Below, piece after piece: positions 11,008 through 21,563 of a DNA stretch of 64,000 bases; positions within the stretch are counted from its first letter, which is position 1, and each line of letters begins with the position of its first letter. A program made the translations under genes and the position numbers. The stretch covers positions 186,778,257 through 186,842,256 of the forward strand of contig CM042685.1 in the NCBI GenBank assembly GCA_023614405.1, written 5' to 3'. The notes beneath the pieces are model-generated. The model saw nothing but the letters and a program-made list of their open reading frames with translations, had not been told where the DNA came from and searched no databases. The stretch comes from Avena insularis (Eukaryota > Streptophyta > Magnoliopsida > Poales > Poaceae).

Positions 11008-12254
11008 TCTATCAACATCAACAGTGGCGCCATTCACATGACACATAGTCCAAAGTGTGTAGAGTCAAATACTAATACATTTGGACTTGCACTTCGAAGT
11101 AGATCACCATCATCAAATGTTTGACGTTCTTTCAAAATCCATTCTTTAGTAATTTTTTAGTGTAGTAAACATTTTACCTACATCTTCTATTCATCCTTAT
11201 CATGACAACTTACATGATCAAGATACTATAGCTTATAAAGGCAAATCGCGAGTATGATGTTACTTTCCAAAACCCTTTTGGAGGATTAGGACGTCTAGCG
11301 TCTCCAACCTTCGTAAAATCTCATACAATATGAGAACATGTATTTTGCAAAATCATACTCTATCATATTGCAACCAAAACATGTTTTAAGATATCAAAAT
11401 ATCTTCCACACATGACGGTTTCTGAAATATTTCTTTCATCTCCTAGATAACCTTGATATTAAAACAATCTTTGAATATCAAGAATCATGGAGGCAAATAT
11501 GATACTTTAGATACTAACACTAGAATTGTTACTCTTGATTTAATACTAATTATTAAACTTCACGGAGTAAACGGACTTCTCTAAAAGTTTGCAATTGGAC
11601 TTTAAACTTTAGATTGATACTCAAAACAACACGGTACCAGTTCGTAAAGTAACTATCCAGAATTCTATAGTTCTATTATCTCAATTATAACTAAGTGTAA
11701 GGTGGTGAACGGATGCCAATGACTACAAAAAATTATGCAAATTCACTTTGATTTAATTTATGATAAATTGTATTCAACTTTAATCATATTACTATTTTAA
11801 CTCCCACTCAAAACAACATCCCTCGAGTCCTTTTGGTGATTACATGAACCAAATCCACTACACCAAGTCCGATCATCACGAGATATGATGTAGCTTCAAA
11901 GGCGAACATTCAACATGTTCATCATATCATCCATATGACTCATGCTTTACCTTTTGGTATTCCGCGTTCTGAGGCCATGTCTGTACATGCTAGGCTCGTC
12001 AAGGTTAACTTTAGTATCCGCATGTGAAAATCTAGCTTTCACCCGTTGTATGCACATGTAGAATCTATCACACATGATCATCACGTGATGCTTCGAAACG
12101 ACAAGTCTTAGCAATGGTGCCTACTAAGTATGAACACTTTTATAACTTGATATTTAGTGAGAGGGGTCATCTTATAATGCTACTTTCACGATCTAAGCAA
12201 TACAAGATGCATAAAAAGGATTAACATCACATGCAATTCATAATATATGATATG
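11008..12254 (-). mobile_element. Element G: internal fragment of a D-type Copia, minus strand
   Basis: It aligns along its whole length with D at about 28988-30210, by eye near 85-90% identity, and has the same orientation. It covers the gag region and part of the leader on the minus strand. No frame is open. The gag initiator site reads TCATTGGCATCC (11716-11722 on the plus strand for the core), identical to the disrupted site in D. It is interrupted at 12254 by E and would resume beyond the right edge of the window. Confidence 0.75.
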
Positions 12255-12565
12255 TGATACGTTGGAAACGTATCTATAATTTTTGATGCTCCATGCCTGT
12301 TTTGTATCTACTTTGCTTTGCTTTATCTATACTTTGATGTGTTTTTATATCTTTTATGGAACTAACCTATTAACAAGTTTCCACAGTGCCAGTTGCCTGT
12401 TTTCTTCTGTTTTTGGTTCCAGAAAGGCAGAAAATCAATATTCTCGGAATTGGACGGGACAAAATCCAAAGTTATTATTTTTCCCGGAGCAACACGGAAC
12501 CACGAAGCAGAGCCGGAGGGGGGGTGTGGGCCCCCTAGACCCCCACCGACCTTGATTCCTGCGCC

Positions 12566-12571
12566 TATAAG
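12566..12571 (+). promoter_or_regulatory. TATA-like box in E LTR
   Basis: GCGCCTATAAGAAGCC upstream of a CCCTAGGG leader. Confidence 0.45.
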
Positions 12572-12695
12572 AAGCCTCCGACCCAAAACCCTAGGGCATC
12601 CAGAAGAAATCCAAGAAAACCTCTTGCCGCGCCACCAAAGGGAGATTCAGACGAAAGTCTGTTCGGCACCACTGTCAGGGGAAGTGCCCACAGAA

Positions 12696-12700
12696 CCATC
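12696..12700 (+). repeat. Target site duplication of F (left copy)
   Basis: CCATC, repeated at 20691-20695 directly after the 3' LTR. Element E continues across it. Confidence 0.9.
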
Positions 12701-14067
12701 TGTTGGGAATATGCCCTAGAGGCAATCATGTATGATGAGATTTGCCATTGTATTCATAAAGGTATAAAGTTGTCCTTGTATGAACATTTGATGTGTATCA
12801 TTGAATATGTGATTCGGTTGTGGAACTATGCATTCATGTTGTTTGTACTAAATGTCCTTGGTCACTGAGGTTGTGCTGGACACACAACTTAGACCAATGT
12901 GAAAGTCGGCTTGATGACTCGGTTCCACTTGTCATGGGCATGGAGATGCCATTCCGACTTACACAGATTCGGCTAAAGAGTTTAGCGAGTCGGATTGACC
13001 CATATTGAGGTACAACGAACAAGTTGTCATTTGTATATCTCAATCAATGTAATCCTTAGACCTGAGGTTGTTGCATAGTACGAGTTGAGGATCAACGACT
13101 TAGGTTCTGTCAAACGCTGATCCGTAACTGGACAGTTATAAAGGCAGAGTTCGGGTCGACTGAGAATCAAGCTGCGTGATGTGAATAACCAAGATGGGAT
13201 TTTTCCCCTCCACTTGGAGAGATATTCTCTGGGCCCTCTCGTGAGATATGATTCGGAAAGCATGGCCATGCACGACTCGGCTAAGTGTTAACCGAGGCGA
13301 TCGACTAAGAGTTAGTCAGGTGAATCACTTATCTCGGATCGAGAAGAGAGTCGTACTATTTAAGGGATGACAATTATTCGCCTATAGTCTGACAAGGCAT
13401 ATCGTGAGGCAAAAGGGACTCGGATGCAAGTCACATTGGAAAGGCAAGTCGTCATGACTCTTTGGTACTTGGGAGTCGGCACGTTCTGCTAGGATCCGCT
13501 ACCCACTGATCGATTGAGAGTTGGACTCTAATCGTGTCCAAGTAGCCATGAGCCTGCGGGGTCACACACTTAAGAGTGGGAGCAAGTTCGGATTGGATCT
13601 GAACTAGTAATCTGTTTGGGTTGGACCCGAGCCTGATTTGGACTGAGTCAGTGAGTCGGACTCACAGGGACTAATATTATATGGGATTTAGTGAATGGGC
13701 CGCGCGAGCAGAGCCCACATTCACTCCCTATATATAGTGGAGCACCGTAACCCAGAAAGGTTAGTTGATCGGTTAGGTCATTCCATGTGTTGGAAACCCT
13801 AGCTCCACAATAGTCCTGCCGTCATACCGAACCTAGCAGTTCGCCGCCGGTGCTCCTCCTTGTATGTGTGGATACCAGCAGAGGTGCTATACGATCAACA
13901 CCAGGACGATCAGATCGTGAGGACTGCACTGCATCAACTGATGCGCTATATCAGTAATCCGCAACTGCACGTCTAGTGGTAAACCTCGTGGCCTTCTACC
14001 TCAGCTAGATGTTGGGATCACCACGTTAGAGGAAAAAAGTTTTGTTTTATCTCTGCATGGCCCAATA
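12701..14067 (+). repeat. F 5' LTR
   Basis: 1367 bp. It matches 19325-20690 with scattered substitutions and short indels. Its last bases are CAATA, so the terminal CA has mutated while the 3' LTR keeps CAACA. A TATATATA box lies at 13729. Confidence 0.95.
13729..13736 (+). promoter_or_regulatory. TATA box in F 5' LTR
   Basis: CTCCCTATATATAGTGGAGC, also present in the 3' LTR at 20348-20355. Confidence 0.75.
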
Positions 14068-14068
14068 G

Positions 14069-14080
14069 TGGTATCAGAGC
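14069..14080 (+). other. F primer-binding site (tRNA-iMet)
   Basis: TGGTATCAGAGC, one base after the 5' LTR. Confidence 0.92.
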
Positions 14081-15345
14081 AATAGCTTCTGGTTTTAGGC
14101 TCGAGATCTCGCATATGTGATATGCGGTAGGCTGTAGATGAGATCTATATGCTGTTATGGTGGTCGATCTATGAGATAGATCGGTTTTGTACGAGGTTGA
14201 TTGGATCAACTGTACTCGGGGAATGGTAGATCTGATTTCCGTGATCATACTACTGAGGTCATGGAATGACATACCCCTACCGACCGGCTTCCGCCATCGG
14301 GGTAGACTATGTCACGTAAATCCAGAGGCGGTGATTAAAGATCAAAAAGTTTGATCGAATTGGAACAATGGTCGGAATCCATGTCCGGATTGTATATGAG
14401 ATCTACGTTTTCACCCTGTCGTAGCGCCTTAGATGTCGTTGCGAGTTTCACAGTGCCGGTAGATATTGTATCTATGCATAACTTGTTTTTGCAGGAAGTT
14501 GTGAATGGTATGGTTCATGTGCATGTGATGTATGTGTGTAATCCATACGTGATCTGCGAATCACGGTTTTTGTCAGCCGGCTGGAGCCTAGGTGCTGTCA
14601 TATTATTGTATAACGACCTGTGTGTCGGATTCTCCTTGTAATTTACTTTACTAAGCTAGTGTAGCTGTTTGGAGAGCTCGGATGGCATGCAAGGCGATAT
14701 ACATGTCAGAGACATGGAGTAAGACGACAAGTGACAAGAGCTGGCACGAGTCGGATTACCGGCTTTGTGGAGATGGAGATCGCCATAAAGGGAGCCATAC
14801 CATTTCACATTATGATTGCTTTATTTTGTGTTATTGTTATGTCTCTGTTTTACCTCTATTAGATAGTCGGTAAAATTTAATCCCTCAAATAAGGTCTAGT
14901 CGGTTGTCCCGCCAGTGTTTGCACCATCACAAGTCAGACATTTTTGGTAGTGGGCTCATAAAATTGAGGTGCTGCCAATTCTTTCCGACTAGGTGGGTTC
15001 GAGTCGGACTCTTACTGCGGAAACACTTGGTAAGCTAGACGGGTCTATCACAACGGTTGTGGGGCTCGGGGAAAAGTCGGATGGGAGACGGGGCATGTGA
15101 TGCCACCCGTCCAACATGAGTCGTATGAGATGGGATTGACAAGGAGTTGTCTACCTAGACCACTTGGCGGCTAGCGGTGATGCTAAAGCTCACTAGCCAA
15201 CTTGCTTATTTAGGGTCCTGAATCACTAAGCAACCATCGGAGGGGTGTTGGTTCTAGTGGGAGCATAAAATATTAAAGTGTTTAATATGTTTGCTCTTTT
15301 ATGAATACATGTCTTAAGTGTTTTGCATATTTTCTATTGTAGATC
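14081..15345 (+). other. F untranslated leader
   Basis: Nearly 1.3 kb without a credible gene. It keeps the acceptor-like TTGTTTTTGCAG ending at 14495, an AGTGGGAG box at 15256-15263, and TTTTCTATTGTAG just before the gag start. All three have counterparts in H. Confidence 0.7.
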
Positions 15346-15978
15346 ATGGCACCAAGTAGCAGTCACTCTCAAATATCCGGTTTTGCGTTGAGAACTATCC
15401 TTGAGAAAGATAAACTGAACGACACTAATTTTACCAATTGGTATCGAAATCTGAGAATTGTTCTCAAACATGAAAAGAAGGACCATGTCCTAGACAACCC
15501 ACTTCCAGATGAGCCGAATGAGAATGCAACTGTCGCTGCCACCAATGCCTACCGTCGGGCTAAGGATGAGTCCATGGATATTAGCTGCCTTATGCTTGCT
15601 CACATGGAACCGGACTTGCAAAAGCAGTTCGAGCATTTTGAGGCCTATGATATTATCGAAAGCCTCAAAAGTATGTTCCAGGCTCAGGCGAAGACTGAGA
15701 GGTATCAAGTCTCTCAGGCTTTGCTGAGTTGCAAGCTTAAGGATGGTGATCCACTGAGTCCGCATGTGATCAAAATGGTTGGTTATGTGCAGTCTCTAGA
15801 GAGGCTTGGCTACCCCATTAGCGAAGAGTTCGCTACGGATATAATTCTGAACTCTCTTCCTAGTGCATATGGGCAGTTCATTTCGAACCACCACATGCAT
15901 GGTATGGATAAGAAGCTCACTGAATTGCATGGGATGCTCAAGAAGTCAGAGACGGATCTCAAGAAGGGCGCCAGTTAA
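15346..15978 (+). pseudogene. gag: F gag (Copia capsid), stop before the zinc knuckle
   Basis: ATG 15346 follows TTGTAGATC and starts a 210-aa UBN2-type Gag. The early conserved segment LNDTNFTNWYRNLRIVL is at about residues 24-40 and AHMEPDLQKQFEHF at about 85-98. The stop at 15976-15978 (TAA) falls just before VLMVQNKAKF, where H reads through (NHVLMVNK), so it is an internal nonsense change and not the true end. The downstream frame is the same. Gag assembles the particle that packages the RNA. Confidence 0.9.
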
Positions 15979-17361
15979 GTGTTGATGGTGCAGAATAAGG
16001 CTAAGTTCAAGAAGAGTTCTTGGACTAATAAGAAGGCCAAGTCAGGAGGAAAGCAGGCTCAGGACTCGGTCCCAAGCGCTTCCTCAGGGACTAAGCCATC
16101 TCCTTCAGCCGGATCCACTTGCTTCTACTGCAAGGTGGATGGCTACTGGAAGAGGAACTACAACAAGTACTTGGCCGACAAAGCCAAGAGTGGAGGTATG
16201 ACTTCCGACTCAGGTACACTTGTTTTCAATGTTATAGACATATATCTTGCTGATGCACCTAATAGTTCTTGGGTATATGATACCGGGTCAGTTATTCACA
16301 TATGCAACTCGTTGCAGGGACTGGTAAGAACTAGGAGCGTAGCAAGAGGCGAGGTTGATATTCGAGTCGGTAACAAAGCAAGAGTTGCTGCCATGGAAGT
16401 CAGCACGATGCAACATCATTTACCTTCCGGATTCATTATGGAACTGAATAATTGTTATTATGTTCCAGTGCTCAGTCGAAACATTATTTCTGCTTCATGT
16501 TTGATGAGGCAAGGCTATGAGTCGAATATCAAGAATAATGGTTGTTCTTTGTATTTGAATGATATGTTTCACGGCTTTGCACCCGTCCAGGACGGGTTAT
16601 TTATTTTGAATCTTGATGGTGAGTCGGTTTATAACATAAATGTTAAAAGGTTGAAACCAAATGATCTGAATATGACTTACTTTTGGCACTGTCGGCTTGG
16701 TCATATAAGTTGGAAATGCATGAAGAAGCTCCATAATGATGGACTCCTAACTTCGTTCTACTTGGAGTCATTCGAGACATGCGAATCTTGCCTACTCGGC
16801 AAAATGACCGAGACACCTTTTGCAAAGAGTTGCAAAAGGGCGTCCGACTTGTTGGGACTAGTACATAGTGATGTATGTGGACCAATGAGCACGAAAGCCA
16901 GAGGTGGTTATGAGTACTTCATTACCTTCACTAATGATTCGAGTAGGTATGGATATATCTACTTGATGAAAAATAAGTCGGAAGCCTTTGAAAAGTTCAA
17001 AGAATTCCAGAATGAAGCACAAAATCAACTTGGCAAGAAAATAAAGTTTCTTCGGTCGGACCGAGGAGGCGAGTACATGAGCCATGAGTTTGATGACTAT
17101 CTGAAAAGTTGTGGAATAGTTCCTCAACTTACTCCGCCAGGAACGCCGCAAAGGCATGGTGTTTCGGAAAGGCCGAATCGGACCTTGTTGGACATGGTAC
17201 GATCAATGATGAGTCGGACAGATCTGCCTTTATCATTCTGGGGTTATTGTCTAGAAACAACGGCATTCACACTAAACAGAGTACCATCAAAGTCTGTAGA
17301 TAAGACACCGCATGAGATGTGGACAGGCAAAAAGCCGAGTTTGTCTTTTCTTAAGATTTGA
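15979..17361 (+). pseudogene. pol: F zinc knuckle, protease and integrase
   Basis: This is the same frame as gag. Counting from 15979, the nucleic-acid knuckle is CFYCKVDGYWKRNY at residues 48-61; the expected H and last C are both Tyr (TAC), so the knuckle has lost two zinc ligands. The protease D-T-G is at residues 101-103 (16279-16287). The HHCC domain uses H237, H242, C268 and C271. The integrase triad is D298, D361 and E397. The stop TGA at 17359-17361 sits where H has TGG (KVWGCEA against KI*GCEA). Confidence 0.92.
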
Positions 17362-18183
17362 GGTTGTGAAGCATTTGTCAAGCGACTTCAGTCGGACAAG
17401 CTTACGGCCAAGTCGGATAAGTGTATTTTCGTGGGGTATCCAAGGGAAACCTTGGGTTACTACTTCTACAACCGAGAAGAGGGCAAAGTGTTTATCGCTC
17501 GGAACAGTGTCTTCCTTGAGAAAGAGTTTCTCAGTCGGGGAGTAAGTGGGAGCACGGTGCAGCTCGAAGAAATTCGAGAGGAACCGGCTAGTAGCGAGTC
17601 GGCAAAAACCTTGGAGGTTGAGCCATTCGTGGTAGCTGAGCCGGCAGTAGCACCTGTGCTACGAAGATCGGCAAGATTACGAAGTGTTCGTGATGTATTA
17701 CTATTAGACAATGATGAGCCGAGAAATTATTCGGAAGCGATGGTGGGATATGATTCCGAGTCATGGCTTGGAGCCATGAGATCCGAGTTAAAGTCCATGG
17801 ATGAAAATCAAGTTTGGAACTTGGTTGATCTGCCAGACGGTGCAAGACCCGTCGAGTGCAAATGGGTCTTTAAGAAAAAAACTGATATGGATGGAAATGT
17901 TTCTGTCTATAAATCACGCCTTGTCGCGAAGGGGTTCCGACAAGTTCAAGGAGTTGATTACGAGGAGACTTTCTTGCCCATAGTGATGCTTAAATCAGTT
18001 TGGATCATGTTAGCTATAGCAGCCTATTTCGACTATGAGATATGGCAGATGGATGTCAAAACGGCTTTCCTTAACGGAAATTTAACCAAGGACGTGTATA
18101 TGATACAGCCCGAGGGTTTTGTTGATCCGGCTAATGCTGACAAGGTGTGCAAACTTCAGAAATCCATTTATGGGTTGAAGTAA
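17362..18183 (+). pseudogene. pol: F linker and N-terminal reverse transcriptase
   Basis: The frame continues. GYPRETLGYYFYN ends the integrase region, then comes a variable linker. RT follows with CKWVFKKK, LVAKGFRQVQGVDYEETF and WQMDVKTAFLNGN. The stop TAA at 18181-18183 follows KSIYGLK; H reads GLEQASRSWN here, so CAA to TAA is likely. A second AGTGGGAG box lies at 17545-17552 within the linker. Confidence 0.92.
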
Positions 18184-19290
18184 GCATCTCGGAGTTGGAA
18201 TATTCGCTTGGATGAGGTAGTCAAATCGTTTGGTTTCATCAAGAGTGATCATGATTCTTGTTTATACAAGAAGTTTAGTGGGAGCAAAGTAAACTTTCTA
18301 ATCTTATATGTGGATGACATATTACTGATTGGAAATGATGTCCAGATGTTGCAAGAAACCAAGGAATCATTGGAAAGGAGTTTCTCAATGAAAGACTTGC
18401 GTGAGGCAACATACATCCTCGGAATCCGGATCTATAGAGTTAGATCAAGGAGGCTCATTGGATTGAGTCAGAGTACTTATTTGGACAAAGTGTTGAAGAA
18501 GTTCAACATGGAATCGTCTAAGAAGGGGTTCTTACCGATGTCCCATGGTGTAAAACTTAGCAAGACTCAGTGTCCTTCGACAACTGATGAGCGAAGTCGG
18601 ATGAGTGTGATTCTGTATGCTTCTGCAGTCGGATCCATAATGTATGCCATGATTTGTACTAGGCCGAATGTTCTGTATGCTCTAAGTGTTGTGAGCAGAT
18701 ACCAGGCTGATCCTGGAGAAATCCACTGGACAACGGCTAAAAATATCCTAAAGTACTTGAGAAGGACTAAGGATATGTTTTTGGTTTATGGTGGTGAAGA
18801 TGAACTCAGTGTAAAGGGTTACACGGATGCAAGTTATCTTACCGAGTCTGATGATTCTCGTTCGCAATCCAGATACGTGTTTATTATAAACGGAGGTGCT
18901 GCGAGCTGGAAGAGTTCCAAGCAAGAGACTATGTCTGCATCTACAACAGAGGCTGAGTATATTGCCGCCTCGGAGGCAGCAAAGGAGGCTGTTTGGATGA
19001 GGAATTTCCTCATGGATCTTGGTGTGGTTCAGGGCTCGTCCAATCCGCTGGACGTGTATTGTGACAACAATGGTGCTATTGCACAAGCCAAGGAACCTAG
19101 ACAAAACCAGAAGAACAAGCACATACTCATGCGGTACCACCTGATTCGCCAGTTCATGGATCAGGGTGATATCAAGTTATGCAAGGTACACACGGATGCA
19201 AATATTGCGGATCCGTTGACAAAGCCGTTACAACAGCCAAAGCAAGAGGCGCATCTGAGAGCCATGGGCATTAGATGCTTAGACATGTGA
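18184..19290 (+). pseudogene. pol: F C-terminal reverse transcriptase and RNase H
   Basis: RT catalytic YVDD is at 18307-18318. RNase H carboxylates are in YTDAS, TTEAEY and YCDNNGA (residues 207, 248/250 and 286 counted from 18208). VADPLTKPL-type ending is present (IADPLTKPLQQP), and the natural stop is at 19288-19290 after MGIRCLDM, just before the PPT. No lesion is visible in this last third. Confidence 0.93.
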
Positions 19291-19308
19291 TGTCAGAAGA
19301 TTGACTCT

Positions 19309-19324
19309 AGTGCAAGTGGGAGAC
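19309..19324 (+). other. F polypurine tract
   Basis: AGTGCAAGTGGGAGAC, directly before the 3' LTR. Confidence 0.88.
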
Positions 19325-20690
19325 TGTTGGGAATATGCCCTAGAGGCAATCATGTATGATGAGATTTCCCATTGTATTCATAAAGATATAAAGTTGTCCT
19401 TGTATGAACATCTGATGTGTATCATTGAATATGTGATTCGGTTGTGGAACTATGCATTCATGTTGTTTGTACTAAATGTCCTTGGTCATTGAGGTTGTGC
19501 TGGACACACAACTTAGACCAATGTGAAAGTCGGCTTGATGACTCGGTTCCACTTGTCATGGGCATGGAGATGCCATTCCGACTTACACAGATTCGTCTAA
19601 AGAGTTTAGCGAGTCGGATTGACCCATATTGAGGTACAACGAACAAGTTGTCATTTGTATATCTCAATCAATGTAATCCTTAGACCTAAGGTTGTTGCAC
19701 AGTCCGAGCTGAGGATCACCGACTTAGGTTACAACGCTGATCCGTGAATGGCGATTATAAAGGCAGAGTTCGGGTCGACTAAGAATCAAGCTGCATGATG
19801 TGAATAACCAAGATGGGATTTTTCCCCTCCACTTGGAGATATATTCTCTGGGCCCTCTCATGAGATATGATTCGGAAAGCATGGCCATGCATGACTCGGT
19901 TAAGTGTTAACCGAGGCGATCGACTAAGAGTTAGTCGGGTGAATCACTTATCTCGGATCGAGAAGAGAGTCGGACTATTTAAGGGATGACAATTATTCGC
20001 CTATAGTGTGACAAGGCATATCGTGAGGCAAAAGGGACTCGGATGCAAGTCGCGTTGGAAAGGAAAGTCGTCATGACTCTTTGGTACTTGGGACTCGGCA
20101 CGTTATGCTAGGAGCCGCTACCGACTGATCGATTGAGAGTCGGACTCTAATCGTGTCCAGGTAGCCATGAGCCTGCGGGGTCACACACTTAAGAGCGGGA
20201 GCAAGTTCGGATTGGATCTGAACTAGTAATCTGGTTGGGTTGGACTCGAGCCTGATTTGGACTGAGTCAGTGAGTCGGACTCACAGGGACTAATATTATA
20301 TGGGCTTTAGTGAATGGGCCGCGCGAGCAGAGACCACGTTCACTCCCTATATATAGTGGAGCACCGTAACCCAGAAAGGTTAATCGTTAATCGGTTAGGT
20401 CATTCCATGTGTTGGAAACCCTAGCTCCACAACAGTCCTGCTGTCGTACCAAACCTAGCAGTTCGCCGCTGGTGCTCCTCCTTGTACGTGTGGATACCAG
20501 CAGAGGTGTTGTACGATCAGCACCAGGACGATCGGATCGTGAGGAATGCACTGCATCAAATGACACACTACATCGGTAATCCGCAACTACGCGTCTAGTG
20601 GTAAACCTCATGGCCTTCTACCTCAGCTAGATCTTGGGATCACCACGTTAGAGGAAACAAAGTTTTGTTTTATCTCTGCGTGGCCCAACA
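19325..20690 (+). repeat. F 3' LTR
   Basis: 1366 bp, TGTTGGGAAT...GGCCCAACA. It is a close match to the 5' LTR; the first 180 bases differ at about four positions. Confidence 0.95.
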
Positions 20691-21563
20691 CCATCTCCAT
20701 CGATCTCCACCACCATTGCTGATTCCCATGATGAGGAGGGAGTAGTTCTTCCTCGAGGCTAAGGGCTCTACCGGTAGCTATGCGTTCATCTCTGTCTCTA
20801 TGCATGATCTTGTTGTGGTCATGAGCTTTGTAATCAAGTAGATCTACCTTGCTACTCAAGTGCTTCAATAGATCTCTGCTCTCCCCATGTGTGTGAAAGT
20901 GACAGCGTGCACGCCATGGTGGCACTTAGTTTTGAGTCTACATAAATACTATTTGTGCTTTAATAGATCTATGCTTTTACCCACGTGTGTGAAAGTGACA
21001 GCGTGCATACAGTGTGTGGCACTTTGGCTAGATTGAATATTTGTTATGAGTTATATTTGGAGTTGGATGTATCTATGAAATTGTGGTGTTTGTTGGAACC
21101 ATCTAGCGCTCAAGGTGACAGTGTGGGGTTATCTAGATTGGGGAAGGCGGACTTTGAGGTGTGCTGTTATAGCCATACCATGGATTAGAGTGTCCAACCG
21201 GAGAGTAGTTAAGAATAGTATCATGAAGAGTGGATATTTATATGAGAGAGTGTTCACTAGTGAAAGTATGATCCCTAGGCCTTGTTTATAAACATTGAAA
21301 CACCATTTGCTACTAGATCTGTTGCATATTTGCTTGCTTCCTTCTTGTTGCCTTTAGTCTGTTCCTCCATGCCATCAAGCTCTTTTGTGGCATCGTTACC
21401 ACTTGTATTTCACTATCTCTTCGCCGAACTAGTGCACCTATGCACCTCACAAGTGTATTAGGTGTGTTGGGGACATAAGAGACTTCTTGTATCTTAATTG
21501 TAGGGTTGCTTGAGAGGGATACCTTTGACCACTTCCTCCCTGAGTTCGATAAACCTTGGGTAA
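20691..21563 (+). repeat. Element E: Gypsy-type LTR, right piece
   Basis: It continues E after F. It carries a diverged tandem duplication at 20861-21025 and ends in GAGAGGGATACC...CCTCCCTGAGTTCGATAAACC, a phrase typical of the 3' part of Triticeae Gypsy LTRs (from memory). It is cut at 21563 by element C. The probable duplicated target is GGTAA, second copy outside the window. Confidence 0.7.
20861..21025 (+). repeat. Two-copy tandem duplication inside E LTR
   Basis: Copy 1 (20861-20927) and copy 2 (20956-21025) both run from TGCTTYAATAGATCT through GTGTGTGAAAGTGACAGCG to GTGGCACTT. Confidence 0.75.

Larger units (their letters stand above)
12255..12700 (+). repeat. Element E: Gypsy-type LTR, left piece
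   Basis: It begins TGATACGTTGGAAACG directly after G-type sequence, with ATATG as the likely target duplication. The phrase CGTATCTATAATTTTTGATG is common at the start of Triticeae Gypsy LTRs (Sabrina/WHAM-like, from memory, family uncertain). A TATA-like TATAAG lies at 12566-12571, followed by the AAAACCCTAGGGC leader. It is split at 12700 by F and resumes at 20691/20696. Confidence 0.7.
12701..20690 (+). mobile_element. Element F: complete Angela-like Ty1/Copia retrotransposon
   Basis: It has two LTRs of about 1.37 kb (12701-14067 and 19325-20690) with few differences, TGTTGGGAAT start, CCCAACA end (CCCAATA in the 5' copy), a primer site, one long gag-pol frame and a PPT. The target duplication CCATC lies at 12696-12700 and 20691-20695. 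The whole coding region 15346-19290 is one frame with only three internal stops, so this copy is younger or better preserved than H, D or B. Confidence 0.96.

Noticed and set aside
11024..11033. TGGCGCC in G as a tRNA-Asp-type primer site
   Set aside because: D has homologous sequence through this point without the motif, so it is internal Copia sequence and not the start of an element.
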